From contig QPMI01000475.1 in assembly GCA_004431415.1 (NCBI GenBank), positions 27,887-91,886 on the forward strand: a stretch of DNA of 64,000 nt, read 5' to 3'. Shown here one piece after another: positions 20,075-32,311 of the stretch. Source of the stretch: Cyanophora paradoxa. Lineage: Eukaryota; Glaucocystophyceae; Cyanophorales; Cyanophoraceae. The notes under the pieces are model-generated. The model had not been told where the DNA came from and searched no databases. It saw nothing but the letters and a program-made list of their open reading frames with translations. Position 1 is the stretch's first letter. Every line of letters begins with the position of its first letter. Both the position numbers and the translations under genes were made by a program.

Positions 20075-22638
20075 ATGCTTCCTGTGACGCAGCGAGATGC
20101 GGCGACGGCTTCAGACTCAAGTTCAGAGTTCGAGCGGGGGTACGTGCAACTCGGGCGCATGAGCGCGAGGAGCGCCGAGCCGCCGGCGCCGCCGCCGGAC
20201 AGTGCGGGCGCCGTGGAGCTTAGCAAGTCTAGGAGGGCCCGCAGGGCGCCGCGGCCGGCGCCGGAGATGGAGAGCGAGTCCGGGCACGATGCGGCCAGTG
20301 ACGCGCAGGAGGACATCGACGAGAACGAGGAGGACAGCGATTCCGAGTGCGATGTGCCCGAGCTGGCGGCGCCGTCCTCGGCGGGCACGCCATCGCGATC
20401 AGCGCCGCGACCGCACGTCTGCCCCATAGACGGCTGCCGCGCCACGTTCAAAAAGGTCGGCAAGCTCAACAGGCACATACAGAGCCACTCCGGAGCCGTG
20501 CGCCCCCCGCCGCCGCCGCCGCGGCCTTAGCTAAGGTTTTCGAATTCTCCCGCAGCGGCCCTTCGTCTGCGAGTACGCGGGGTGCGGTAAGTCGTTCACG
20601 CGGCGCGAGCACCTCGCGCGGCACGCGCCGGCGCACACGGGCGAGCGGCCGTTCAAGTGCACGCACCCGGGCTGCCCCGCCGACTTTGCGCTCAAGACGC
20701 ACCTCAACCGGCACGCCAAGCGCCACGCGAACGCGCAGCCCTACGCCTGCGCCGAGCCCGGATGCGGCGCGACGTTCTCCAAGCACTCGCAGCTGAAGAA
20801 GCACGGCGAGCAGCAGCACGCGCGCCTCGCCCTGGAGGCCCCGGCGGACGGGCAGCCGCTCGCGCTGGCGGCGGCCCCCTCCTCCGCCTCCTCCTCGGCT
20901 CTGGTCCCGAAGGCGGATTCCAAGGGGAAGAATAAGAAGAAGCAGCACGAGTGCCACATCGAGGGCTGCGGGCAGTCCTTCCCCGCCTTCTCCGAGCTCC
21001 GGGCGCACCTCAGGGTGCGCTCCGCGGGCCCTGAAGCGGGCCCCGCCCCCCCAGTGGCCGGGCCGACCCCCCCGCAGGAGGTGCACCACGCCAACGCGGC
21101 CGTCTGCGACGCGTGCGGGAAGAAGTGCGCCCGAGGGGCCCCCACGGGCCGCCCGGCCGGCAGCGCCCGAGCCGCGCGGCTCACGGGGCGGGGCGGGGCC
21201 GGGGCAGGTTCAACTCAGCGAGCGACATGCGGCGGCACAAGGAGGCGGTGCACTCGGACAACCCCGCCCGGGTCGTCTGCCCCCACGAGGGCTGCGGCAA
21301 AACCTTCTCCAAGGCCCGCCCTCCCGCCCGCCCGCCCGCCCGCCGGCCGCGGGGTGCGACGCGACGCGGGCGGCAGAGGGCGAACCTGAACACGCACATC
21401 AAGAACGCGCACGGCGAGGGCGCCGGGCACGTCTGCGACGCCGACGGCTGCGCCCGCGAGTTCTCCGACAAGTACACCCTCGCCCGCCACAAGAAGCAGG
21501 CAGGCCTTCGTCCCGGCCCGGCCCGGCTCGCGTCCCCGCGGGCCCTTGCTCAGGAGGCGCTCCGGGGCAGGTGCACGGGCCGGGGGAGGCGCGGCCGTTC
21601 AAGTGCGAAGTGGACGGCTGCGGGGAGTCGTTCAAGACAAAGGGCAACCTGAACAAGCACGTGAAGGGCGTCCACGAGCGCACCGACAAGGTCAAGGTGG
21701 GCGAGGGCGGGGCGGGGCGGGGCGGGGCGGGGCGGGGCGTCCCTCCTCCCCGCTCCCCGCTCCGATTCCTGACCGAGCGCCGCGCGCGAAGCCCCGGAGG
21801 GTCCTGAGGACGGAGCTGCTGGGGCCCCGCGGGGCCGGGGGCGCCTGCGCCCTCCTCGGGTGCGCAGCGGGCCTGCCCTTCGCCCCGCACGGCCCCGACG
21901 CGGGCGGGCCGGGCAGGGACGAAGAGGAAGACGAGGACGACGCCGGGGGCGGCGGGGGCGGGGGCGGCGGGGGAGGCCGCGGGGGGGAGGAGCCGGCGTG
22001 GGACTTCGAGGAAGAGGACACGGAGTCTGAGGGCGAGGAGGAGGAGGAGGAAGAGGAGGAGGAGCCCGTGCGCCCCGCAAAGCGGAGGCGGCGCGCGGGG
22101 GAGGCCGCCCCGCCCGTCGGCCCCTCCGCTCCTGCCGCCGGCCCTCCGCCCCGCCCCGGTCCTCCTCACCCGCGGCCCCTCCCGCCCCCTCCGCCTCCTT
22201 CTCCTCGTACCCCGCCCCTGCCGCCGGCTCGTCCCCGGCGCCCTCTCTGACCGGGCCCGCCCCGGCTCCGCCCCCGGCCTCCTCGAAGCTTCTCCCCAAA
22301 GGCCCCCCGCCCCCGCCCGCTCCGAGCCGCCCCCTCCCGCCCCGCCCCCGAAGCCCCGGCACCAACGCCCCGCCCGCCCCGCACCGCTCCCATCGTCCCG
22401 CCCGCCCCGCCCGCCCCGTTCCCCCGCGGGCGCCACCGCACCCGCCGAGTCGCCCGCTCCGGCGCCGGCGCCCGCTCCCATCGCTCCCCCTTCGCAACAG
22501 GCGCCGGCGGCGGGGGCGGCGGCCGTGCAGCGAATCGGGGCGCCCGGCGCGCCGGGGCCGGAGGCCCCGCAGGCGCAGGCGCCCCCCTCCTCGAGGACCG
22601 CCGATTATATGTACGGGGACGAGGAAGAGCAGGCCTAG
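20075..22638 (+). CDS. TFIIIA-like multi-C2H2 zinc-finger transcription factor
   Basis: Start ATG 20075 and stop 22636-22638. Introns that keep the frame: 20498-20555, 21015-21077, 21125-21207 and a GC-AG intron about 21317-21372; others follow near 21500 and 21690. In order, C2H2 fingers read CPIDGC...HIQSH, CEYAGC...HAPAH, CTHPGC...HAKRH, CAEPGC...HGEQQH, CHIEGC, CDACG...HKEAVH, CPHEGC...HIKNAH, CDADGC...HKKQ, CEVDGC...HVKGVH: nine fingers, the number and C-x4-C/H-spacing style of TFIIIA, which binds the 5S rRNA gene and 5S RNA. An acidic N-terminus and a Gly/Glu/Pro-rich acidic tail flank them, and a MYGDEEEQA end closes the protein. Other nine-finger factors cannot be excluded. Confidence 0.75.
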
Positions 22639-23068
22639 CTAGCCGTGGGCCCACGCGAATCGATAGGAAATCCAAGCTGGAATATTGATTGAATGCATCG
22701 TATATGGACGGACATTCGGGCAGGCGCATGCACAGAGTGGCGGCAATATCTATATGCCACTGACAAGCATGTGGCGCTGCGGATTGGCGCGACCTCGAGC
22801 TACTTATACAGCTAAACACTTACTGAGCCTCGACGAGCTGGCATTGAAAAGGACACGTACACCGGGATTGCCGGAAGCCTAAAAGGAACCTACAAACTCT
22901 CAAATAACACAAGTGCGGCCTTCTAAAATGGTGAAATGGGCCAGAAGCTGGCCGACCGATTGAAATCGAAGGCCGATGAGACGGCAAAATTGCGCCCCTT
23001 TTGGGGGGGTGAGCGGGGCAGCCGATAAGGGGGAGCTCGATCGGCGCCCCGGGCTGTGTCAGCTGCCC
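22639..23068. other. Convergent intergenic region
   Basis: The 3' regions of the TFIIIA-like gene (+) and the RING gene (-). No supported gene seen. Confidence 0.5.
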
Positions 23069-24321
23069 CTAGGCCTCGTGCTGCTCTTGTTCTTGTACCT
23101 GAAGATGGGGACGCGACGGCGGCGCGGCGCGGCCGTCGATCAGCAGCGCGCGGGGCCCGGGGGCGGGGCGGGGCGGGGCGGGGCGCACAGGATGCATATG
23201 ATGGTGACGGTGGCGATGAGGATGGCGATGACGAGCAGCGCCGTCCAGTTGCGGAGGCGCGCGGTCCGCCTCTCCCGCACCGCCACCCGCTGCAGCGTCG
23301 CAAGCTGCGCGCGCGTCGGGCCGGGCCGGGCGGGGCGAGGGGCGGGGGCGGGGGCGGGGGCGGGGGCGGACCTCCTCGGGGCTGAGGGCGTGCACCTCGG
23401 AGGCGGGGGGGATCTCGATGTCGACGGGTACGGCGGGCGTGATCCAGGACTTGCCGAGCTCGGAGGCCTGGAGGAAGCGCTCGGCCCGGCGCCGCTTCTT
23501 CGCGGCGCACGGGTTGTTCCGCTCGTTGAACGAGTCCACGAGCTGCTGCACGAGCGCGTCCCGCGCCACCCCCGTGATCTTCGTCCGGCACCGCGGGCAC
23601 TCCTCGTAGTTCTTGCGCCACTCCAGCAGGCACGGCCCGTCGAACGTGTGGCTGCACGGCGACACTACCCTCCCCGGAATCAGAGCGCTGCCGGCGCGCC
23701 GCGGAACCGCGGCCCGCACCCGTCACGCAGTAGCTGAGCAGGTCGTTGCAGAGGCTGCAGATGAGCGCCTCCTGCAGCACGGGGTCCGTCTGCGGAGCGC
23801 GCGCGCGCCGCCGCGTCAGGAGCGCGCCGCGAAGGGCGCGGCGCGGCGGCCGGGCCTCGGGATCGAGCGTCGAGTGGCCGTCCCTCGCTGCTTCGTGGAT
23901 GTACTTGAGGACGTTGTGCTGCGCGCGGGCGGGCCGCATGAGATGCGCCGCCCGCCGGGGGAGCCAGCCGCCCGCACCCGTATCAGGCCCAGCGTCTCCT
24001 CCTCCTCCACGCGCTTCACGTAGAACACCTTCTTCCTCCGCTCGTTCTCGCGGGGGACCACCACGACTTGCCTGCCGCCCGCGCGCGAATCAGCACTGCG
24101 GTAAGCGCGGGCCTCGCGCCCAGCCGCGGTCAGCGCCGGCGGTCGTGTGCTCGCCTGATCTTGAGTCCGAGGCTCTTCAGCGCGCGCGCCACAGTGAGGA
24201 AGAGCCCGGGCGTGCCCCCGCCCCCGTCCGTAAAAAGCAACCGGCTGCAACCCGCTGAGGCAGTCTGACGCAGACTGTGAGCTTTGCATCGGCTTCGCCA
24301 CTTTCCCAGCGCTGGCAGCAT
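23069..24321 (-). CDS. RING-type E3 ligase-like protein with C-terminal membrane anchor
   Basis: Exons assemble as: N-terminal block (LFLTVARALKSLGLKI), VVVVPRENERRKKVFYVKRV, HNVLKYIHEAARDGHSTL, then the RING split over two exons, ICSLCNDLLSYC and SPCSHTFDGPCLLEW...CPRCRTKI, then KKRRRAERFLQASELGKSW, and a last exon with NWTALLVIAILIATVTIICI, a 20-residue membrane span close to the C-terminus. C-x2-C, C-x-H and CPRC fit a RING; the usual Cys/His after C-x-H-x2 is Asp here. A tail-anchored ubiquitin ligase on ER or another membrane is inferred. The start (24321) and the first introns are uncertain; one needs a GC donor. Confidence 0.65.
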
Positions 24322-24388
24322 CGATGGAGGGCTAGCCCCGAACCCCGAGACGCACAGTCAGCGAGCAACGTCGACGCGGCTCGTCGGT

Positions 24389-25171
24389 ATGGCCCAGAAC
24401 GAAGCACTGGAGCGGCTCGAGCGCGAGGTGGCGCGCGAGCTTGCGGCGTTGCGGGCGATACCCACTTCGGACGGGCCCGCGACGGAGACAGCGCTGAGGA
24501 CTGCCGCGGCTGCTCTGGACCGCTTGCGGTCTCTCGCCGCAGAGGCGGCCGCAGGCGGCCGGCAAAGTCCGCTGCAGCGGGTCCGCATGTACGCATCTGA
24601 CACGCTGACCGGCGCCTGGTCTGCAGCTGCGACTGACATCGCACGCCAGGGCTGAGGAGGAGCTCCAGGGGCGGCGAATGCAGCTGCAGCAGGCGCGAGC
24701 AGTCGCAGAGGCGGCAGCGAGGGCGCGCCTGCTCGGGCCGGCGTCAGGCAGGTCGAGCGCCGGGGCGCGGGAGGAGGAGCAGTACGCCGCCGACGTGGAG
24801 GACGCGGACGAGTCGGCCGGCCTGCTTCGCGAGCAGCGCGTCTCGTCCAAGGTCGGCCGTGCGCGGGCGGCGCTGGCGCTGGCCGAGGGCATCGCCGGCG
24901 CGACGGTTGCCGAGCTGGATCGGCACGGCGAGCGCCTGGGGCGCACGCGCCAGAAGCTGGAGACGGCGGGGGAGCGCCTGGGGTGCGCCGGACACCCCTC
25001 GCGGCTCCCTCCTCCTCTTGAGGCTCAGCCGGCGCGGGCAGGGCGCACCAGAGGCGGACGCGGGAGGCCGTGGCGGGCTCCCGCGTGGAGCGGAGGAAGC
25101 TCCTGGCCGGGGCCGCCGTGCTCGTGCTCGTCTGCCTCATCGCCGCCTGGTGGCGCTGGCGCGACCGGTAG
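24389..25171 (+). CDS. Qb-type SNARE (Vti1/membrin-like)
   Basis: ATG 24389, introns 24581-24626 and 24983-25041, stop 25169-25171, giving 225 residues in frame. The N-terminal half is helical and Ala/Glu/Arg-rich (LERLEREVARELAALRAI). A SNARE-like heptad region follows (AGLLREQRVSSKVGRARAAL ... VAELDRHGERLGRTRQKLE). The C-terminus is a basic clamp, a single membrane span (LLAGAAVLVLVCLIAAWW) and a five-residue tail. This is the layout of Qb SNAREs of the Golgi and endosome. The choice between Vti1, membrin/Bos1 and GOSR1 cannot be settled by eye. The intron contains a CTGAC branch-site-like motif. Confidence 0.7.
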
Positions 25172-25556
25172 CTATAGCTCCGCTCCGGGCCAGGCCGGGC
25201 GAGGACGCCGCCTCCGCCGGGCGCCGCCTCAGTAGTAGTAGGAGCGTTAGACAGCCGCAGTTCAACGGTTTGAAATCGATGCACAGGAATTCATTTAACA
25301 GCAAATCACAGAATCTCATGAAACGCAAGGCGCTGCGAGCTGTCTGTGTACATCAGAGCAAACTTGAAGCTACGAGGGCCCGCGGGGTACCCGCCAGCTC
25401 AAGTATGCGACCCGAACTTGAAATCTAAAGGACTAGACTGCTAGCGAACTGACCCGGCAGCTGCATCCGCAGCCGCGCACTGCCGCTGACCCATACCATG
25501 GATCGAAATACGAAAACGCGGAGTCTCTACCGTCTCCGAGGCGCAAGCCGGCGCGC

Positions 25557-27361
25557 TCACAGCGCGAGCAGGCGGGGCGCCGGCGCCGCCGCGAATCTCC
25601 GGGGCGTGGCCGACGGAGCGGGGCCGGCGGGGCGCGGGGCCACGAAGGCGGCGGCGCGGGGCCCACGCGAGCTCCAGGGGGCGGAGGCGGAGGCGGAGGG
25701 CCCGGCGGAGGCGGCGCGGCGGGCCTCGGCCTCGCGGATGCGGCGGCGGCGGGCCTTCATGACGGGCCGGACGGCCTCGTAGACGGAGAAGAGGACGGCG
25801 GCCATGGGTCCCAGGTACCCGATGCGCGGCAGGATCCCCTTCGAGAGCGCGATCGGGCCCTCCTCCTTCACGATCCGCGCGAAGCAGTCCCCGATCCCCT
25901 GCGCCCGCCCCGCCCCGCCGCCGGCGTCAGCTTGGGACTTTAGCCCCGGCGCGCGCCGCGCTGCGCCCGCCCGCTCGCCTTGTACTTGTTCGGGTCGTCG
26001 GCGCGCTGCGTCATCAGCCGGGTCTTCACGACGTCCACGGGGGTCTGCGGGGCGCGCGTAGTGTCGGCATTGGGAGGAAGCCCTGCCGCGCGAGGGCGAG
26101 AGGGCCTCGCGCGTACCATCATCGCCGCGGCGAGGGCCCCAGAGACGCCTGGGCGGGCGGTCACGGGCCGGGGCGGGAGGGGGGGGGGGGGGGGGGGGGG
26201 GGGTACGCGGACCGCCGAGGGCGAGGTTTTCGGGCTTGGCGAGGGTGCGCCCCCCCACAAAGGCCTCGTACATCCCCTTGAACTGCTCGAAGAAGACGAA
26301 CGCCAGCGTGTTGTACGGCACTGGAAAAGAGGGGGGATGAGTCCGGGAGGGGTACGCGGGTCGGAGCCTGAGCCTACCGTCGCGCATGAACTGGGAGGCT
26401 GCGCCGACGTAGAGGCCCCGCGGGAAGCCGTCCGTCTTGATCAGGTCCGTCGCCACCGCCAACGCGTTGGGGTACAGGTCCGCCTGCCCCCAGTCGACGC
26501 GGGAACGGGGGGGGGGGGGGCGGAATGCATGTGTACCTGGACGCGCTGCTTGAGGATTTCTTGGGGTACGCGGAAGGTGAGGGCGCAGGTGGCGCCCACT
26601 GCGCCGGCCACGAGCTGAACGACTCCTCGGTTCGAAATGACGTCACCCAGCTGCGCCCCGGCTCGGGAGGAGGTACAGGGTACCGGGCGGGCCGGGGGTA
26701 CCTTGTCCTTGACGGTCTCGTAGGAAAGGAACTGCGCGGCGCCGGAGGGGACGGAGAGGACAACGCAAGGAATGATGCCTGGCGGCCGCGCTCAGGCGTG
26801 GGGCGGCGGCGAGGCGGGAGGGGCGGCGCCGCACCCTTCGCGAACGTGCCGAGCGACAGCGCGGTCTTGATCGTCTTCGCTTGCCGCCGGGTGCGGAGGA
26901 CGTCCATCGGGTGCAGCAGCGTCTGGGCAAGGCCGCGCCTGCGCCCGCCGCGAAGGGTCAGCCGCCGCCGCGGCGCAGCGCGCTAATCTGGCCCCGATAG
27001 ACTCGTTTCTTTCCGCTCTAGCGCGCGGCCGCAAGTCCCCGCCGCGAGCACTGATCGGGCTTGGGGGGCGCTCACGCAATTGAGCCGCAAATTACGTTGT
27101 CCGTGTGCGTTAGCTGCCGGAAAATCGTGCGCACTGTCAGATAAGCTGGAGCGCGCGCAGCGCGTGCTGGAGGAGCCTGGCGGATAGCTAGGCACGCCCC
27201 GCAGCCCGCGCCGATCGCGCGCGCAGCCCCGCGCCGGCTCATTGCATATGGGGCGCGCATGAAGTGAGCTAACTGTACCTGCACATCGTCGTCCGCGGCG
27301 GCGGGTGCGGGTGTCGGTGCTGGCGCCGCGGCGGGCTTGGCCCCCGCGGCCACGAACATCA
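25557..27361 (-). CDS. Mitochondrial carrier family protein, SAM-carrier-like
   Basis: Three signature motifs appear in order on the minus strand: HPMDVLRTR, then RVPQEILKQRVQ, then TPVDVVKTRLM, matching the P-x-[DE]-x-x-[KR]-x-[KR] signature of the three-repeat carrier family. An upstream exon (RTIFRQLTHTDNVICGSIA) joins through a GTGAGC intron to RGLAQTLLHPMDV. Other exons give AAQFLSYETVKDK, GLYVGAASQFMRD and YNTLAFVFFEQF. The RVP-x-E-x-x-KQR second repeat resembles mitochondrial/plastid S-adenosylmethionine carriers (SLC25A26 type), which import AdoMet into organelles; that subtype call is moderate. The N-terminal Ala/Pro-rich stretch and start (about 27361) are tentative. Introns carry very long G runs (C runs on the sense strand). 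Confidence 0.75.
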
Positions 27362-27657
27362 CTTGAACTCGGCCAGTATCGCCGAACTGCCGCTGCCGCC
27401 GCCTGGGAGCCATTTCCATCGCCGACAAATCGATCGGAGGGGTACGCACAATCTCAAAGCCCAAAAGCAGACTAGCTGCTCTCGCCGCCCACCGCACTCT
27501 CTGGTGGGCCAGCAACAGGCGCGGTGACCTGCAGCAGCCTGCAATTCCTGGGACCTGCCCGCAGCTCCCAGCCCCCGGCACCCCGCGAGCCGTTCTCCTG
27601 GGCATCCAGGCAGCGGCCGCGTCCTCTCATTGAAGCTCGTCACGTAGCTTGCTAGAA

Positions 27658-30135
27658 ATGAACAGGTCCGCTGCCTCCTGCGGTCTTTGCGTGCCCCAGT
27701 GTCCCGTTTAGAGGCTCAGCTTCCACCGCAGGTACAAGCAGATCAAGCAGCTCGGCGATGGAACATACGGCAGTGTCATCAAGGCCGTGAATAGGCAAAC
27801 GGGGGAGGTGGTGCGCTGCTCTCTCCTGCCTCGCCGAGGGCGAGGCCCGCGGGCTTTCCTCGAGCCCCACACGCCCCACCTAATCCGCAGCTAACCATAG
27901 CTATCATTCCCCGATTGTCCGGGCGCCGCCTCACCCGCCGCTCGCTCTCCCGGCAGGTTGCCATCAAGAAGATGAAGAAGAAGTTCTACTCGTGGGAAGA
28001 GTGCATGGCGCTGCGCGAAGTGAAGGTCGGCTGCGCGAGCCACGCTGCGCATCTCCCGCCCACGCCCCGCCGCAGTCCCTGCGCAAGATGAACCACCCCA
28101 ACGTCGTCAAGCTCAAGGAGGTCATTCGGGAGAACGACGAGCTGTACTTCGTGTTCGAGTTCATGGAGCTCAACGTGTACCAGATGATGAAGGACCGGGA
28201 AAAGCTCCTCCCGGAGGCTCGCATCCGCAACTGGCTGTGCGTCTCATTCCCGCACACCCGAAGGTGTTGCGGCTCACGCCCGGTCGGCGCGCAGGTATCA
28301 GATCCTGCAGGGCCTTGCATACATGCACAAGCACGGATTCTTCCACAGAGATATGAAAGTGCGCTCCCTTTCTCTTCTTTTCTCCGCGCTCCTTTCGTTC
28401 CCTTCCTTTTCCCTCCCTACGGCGCCTCGCGCCGCAGCCTAGCAGATGAACCCTGTTTCCCTCCCTCTCCTCGCCTTCCTTCTCCGTTCCCGCCCGCCCC
28501 CTCCGCCGGCCGCCCCCGCAGCTGTCCTGACGCTGCGCCGCCACGCAGCCGGAGAACCTGCTGGTGACGAAGGACACGGTGAAGATTGCCGACTTCGGTC
28601 TGGCTCGGGAGATCCGCTCGCGCCCGCCGTACACGGACTACGTCTCGACCCGCTGGTACCGCGCCCCGGAGGTCCTCCTGCGGTCCACGAACTACAACTC
28701 GCCCATCGACCTCTGGGCCGTCGGGACCATCATGGCCGAGCTCTACACGCTCCGGTGCGCCCCGCCAGACCCCCCGGCCCCAGCCCGCGGGCCAGCGGCT
28801 GAGGCGGCCGGGCGCGGCAGGCCGCTCTTTCCGGGAAGCTCGGAGGCGGACGAGATCTACAAGGTCTGCAGCGTGCTGGGCCCGCCGACGCAGCAGACGT
28901 GGCCCGACGGCCTCAAGCTCGCCAACGCCATGAACTTCCGCTTCCCCCAGGTGCCCCCCGCCCCCGCTCACCCCCACCGCGGTCGAGGCCCGACGCGCTT
29001 TTTCGCAGTTCGTTGCGACGCCGCTGTCGGCGCTGATTCCGCACGCGAGCCCCGAGGCGATCCAGCTGATGACGGACCTGATCCACTGGGACCCGGCGCG
29101 GCGCCCGACGGCCACGCAGGCGCTGCAGTACCCCTACTTCCAGGTCGGGGTGCAGCTCCCAGTCGTGCCGCGCATGCCGGCGGTCGGCCAGCAGCAGCAG
29201 CAGCCGAGCTCGCAGCCGGGCAGCCAGCGGCCGTCCTCGATCGACCACGTGCCGCAGGGCCCGCTGACGAACATCCAGGACCTCAACGGGATGCCGCTGC
29301 AGGCGATCAAGGGCGAGTCGGCGCCGGCGCTGCCCTCGATCCAGCGGAGCGAGAACAACTCGTTCTACGGGAACAGCGGCCTCGGGAGCCAGTCCACGTC
29401 GCCCTTCGGCCTCCCCGCCGTCGCCCGCAACCGCGGCGCCGGCTCCCCGACCGGCAACAAGCCGGCCAACACCGGCGCCCCCGAGGACTGGAGCGTCCGC
29501 AACTCCCGCTACAAGCCCGGCGTCAACCCGCAGGGTGCGCTCACTCCCTGCCCCTCGCTCCTCCCGCGCCGCCCGCCGACCGCCGGCCGGCCGCAGCTGT
29601 GGGCGGGACGAGCTACGGGGCGGGCCCCTCGAACGCGGGCGGGGGCGGCGACGTGCTGGGCGCCGCCTCCTCGTCGGCCTTCGGCGGCGGCGGCAGCCCG
29701 GGCATGTACGGCAAGCCCGGCATGGGCGGCGGCGGCGGCGGCGGCTACGGCGTCGGGGGCGGCGGCGGCTACGGGGCGGGGGCCGGCGGCAACCTCTACT
29801 CGGCGCCGAAGCCGGCGGGCGGGATCCAGATGCCCGGCATGGGCGTCGGCGGCGGGATGGCCGGAGGCTACGGGGGCGGCTCGTCGTACGTGCCCCCGAT
29901 GGGCCGCGGGGCCGGCGGCGGCGGCGGGTACGGCATGGGCGGCGGCGCGGGCAACTTCGGCAACTTCGGCGGCGGCGGCGGCTACGGCATGGGCGGCGGC
30001 AACGCCGGGGGCATGGGGAGCGTCCCGCGAAACAACTTCGGGGGCAACGCGGGCCTGCCGCCCCTCGGCGGCAACTCCCCGGGCTCCAACTCGGGGCTGC
30101 CCTCCATCGGCCAGCAGGGCGGCCGCCGGCGATAG
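27658..30135 (+). CDS. MAK/ICK/LF4-type RCK family protein kinase
   Basis: ATG 27658 opens an 8-nt first exon; the first intron is 27666-27731. Spliced exons give [10 protein letters not shown] (P-loop), [30 protein letters not shown] (catalytic loop), [11 protein letters not shown], the TDY activation motif in [16 protein letters not shown], and [15 protein letters not shown]. The [10 protein letters not shown]-x-x-LREV block and TDY are diagnostic of MAK/ICK/MOK kinases, which regulate ciliary length and intraflagellar transport. About 300 residues of Gln-, Gly- and Asn-rich tail follow (GGYGMGGG-type repeats), ending in IGQQGGRRR. Presence of this gene implies a ciliated or flagellated life stage. 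Confidence 0.9.
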
Positions 30136-30829
30136 GTCGCGCGCCTCGCGTCGCCCCTCGGCGTGCCTTTAGGCTGCGCCCTCCCCGCCTCCATGCTTTC
30201 GAACCCCGCCCCTCCTCCCACACCAATCCTGCAGCCCCTCATTCGCACCCCCCCTCTCCCCTCAAACCAGTGTACCACTTCACTCTTGCGTTTTGCCTGG
30301 GCTTTGGAGAGAGAGGAGGGGGGAGAGGAGGGGCCAAAGGGGGAAAAGGGGCGCAGATTTCGAGGGGAGAGAGGAATTTCAGAGATCGGAGTGAACAGAA
30401 CAATCGTGAAGCTCAGTCAACGCATACGTGGGCCGCAGACATGAGCGTCGAGGGAAGAGACCTCATCCAACAAGCCGAGCGCGGCTGTTCGTCTATCTGT
30501 TGAAACCCGCGCGCGTTTTGCGATTGATCATGAGGTGCCGCGCGCAGCGGAGGTGTTTAGAACGTCTCAGGGCTTCGAGATCATGTGCGCGCGCTTCAAG
30601 ATGGGCTCGCGATCTCGATTGCAGGCCAGGCGCCGGCTGAGCGGGCCGTATGCCCAGAATCCCGCCGGGCGTGTCGCACCAGGAGGCGGCGAGAATCTGC
30701 GAGGCTCGTCTCTTGAAAATGTGCGTGACGCGCCGCCCATCGGTGGTGCTCCCGTGTTTTCGCGCGCCGCCCATTTTCGCGGCGCATGCGCAGGTTTAGC
30801 TCGCAAGAGCGATTCATCGGAGACCGGCT

Positions 30830-31644
30830 ACCGCCAGAGTGCGTTGCAATATTAATTGGCGCAACTTAGATCGCCCCCGGCTGGCCGCAGTCGCCCTCCT
30901 TGCAGTTTCGCGATATCGATTGAATTTTCGCGCGCGAAGGTACCAGACGTACGAGCAGAGGAAGACGCACGCGATGCAGGAGTTCTTGAAGCAGGAGCAG
31001 AATCATCAGCACTGGGAGCCGGTCGCACGCACGAACCCGCGCGGCGCACTCGGCTGGTTTCCGGGTCCGCGCGCGCGCTGCTTAGCGGCCCATGGGCCAA
31101 CTTGCGTCTCTGATTTGCGAGCTCCGTTGCTGACACAAATCCGCGCAGGCAAGAACGTCATCGTCTGCCCGCAGCCGGATGACCCGCTGGCGCCCCTCGC
31201 GCGCCCAGGGATCGCTGGCGGCGGCCTCGGTCGCAGCCAGGCGCACAATCTGCCCAGCCCGCCCCACTGCTGTGCGCCCCGTTTTCACAGCCCTCTGCAG
31301 GTGGACCTCGACGCGGGGGGCAACGCCCCGCGGGCCATTCCCCCGGGCGCCTTCAACCGGCCCGTTCCCTTTGCCGAGGGACCGCCGCCGGCGCCCTACC
31401 CGCAGCGGTGCGCCGGCCGCTGCGACAAGCCGAACGTGTACCCGCGTTGATTGCGTTGAGCAGGTTTGAGGGCCGGGGGCAGGGCCGGAACCTGCCGGAG
31501 CGGGGCGGGCCCAGCGGCTGGGGGCCCGTCGCGGGCGGGGCGGGGGAGCAGGAGCTCGGGCGGGGCGCCGGGGGAGCCTGGGGCGACATGCCCCTGCCGC
31601 CCTCCGAGTTCTGCTACCCGCTGCCCGAGTACATGCCCTTCTGA
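30830..31644 (+). CDS. Unrecognised small multi-exon gene
   Basis: Exon-like segments bounded by AG/GT: RYQTYEQRKTHAMQEFLKQEQ (about 30935-31020), GKNVIVCPQPDDPLAPL (about 31148-31210), VDLDAGGNAPRAIPPGAFN...CDKPNVYPR (about 31300-31450) and a last frame ending PPSEFCYPLPEYMPF with stop at 31642-31644. Pro- and Gly-rich; no known domain recognised. Exact introns and start are unsettled. An AATAAA lies at about 31712. Convergent with the LYRM2-like gene. Confidence 0.4.
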
Positions 31645-31865
31645 TCGCCCCTCGGGCTCGGCCGGCGACCCCGCCGGTCCTCGCTCTCGGCGGTCGCTCT
31701 TGTAGGTATGGAATAAAGGCGAGGCCATGAAGGGCAAAGGAGGGAAGGGGTAGAGGGATGCGGGAGGGGTATCAGTCAAGGATGCGGAGGGGCGCGAAAG
31801 AAGTTGGAGGGGACGGGAAGGGCTGTCGAGGAGGGCCGCCTGGAGAAGTCATCGGGCCCTGCGGC

Positions 31866-32311
31866 AAGCCTCAGAGTTCAGCTGCAGCTGCGCGGGCGTT
31901 GCGGCGGGAGGGGCGCGCATTCCGACCATCTCCTCCAGCTTCTTGAGCGACTTCTTCGCGTCCTGCGGGCGCCGGCGGCCGTGAGACGGCGCGGCCCGGC
32001 CCGGCGGGACTGGAGGAACGGCGGCGCCGGCGGACCTCGAGCAGGTGCCTCATTAGCTCCTCGTCCCGCACGCCGCGGTTCGCCTCGTAGCTCGCGCGGA
32101 TCTGCCGCGCGGCGCTCGAGCTGCTCAAAGGCGGCGCCGGCCGAGGGCGCGGACGCGCGCGCACCTGTTCGCGGATGGCGTCGCGCGTGCCCGGATCGGG
32201 CGCGCCGCGAGCGGCGCGCAGCAGTCGCCTGTACAGGCCTATGCTCTGCGACCGAAGGAGGAAGAACTTGAGCGACGGCCGCCACGACCCCGCCGCCGCC
32301 GGCGCTGCCAT
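31866..32311 (-). CDS. LYRM2-like LYR-motif mitochondrial protein
   Basis: ATG 32311. Exon 1 gives SWRPSLKFFLLRSQSIGLYRRLLRA, with the LYR triplet followed by the usual R-x-x-R pattern. After a GTGCGC...GGCAG intron, exon 2 gives IRASYEANRGVRDEELMRHLLE, and after a second intron exon 3 gives DAKKSLKKLEEMVGMR. The K-F-x-x-R-x-Q-x-x-x-LYR beginning and the closing K-x-LEE helix match LYRM2-type complex I LYR proteins. LYR proteins bind the mitochondrial acyl carrier protein and assist Fe-S or respiratory-complex assembly. A short Ala/Pro-rich tail is extra. Divergent from the TARBP1-like gene across about 410 bp. Confidence 0.75.
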
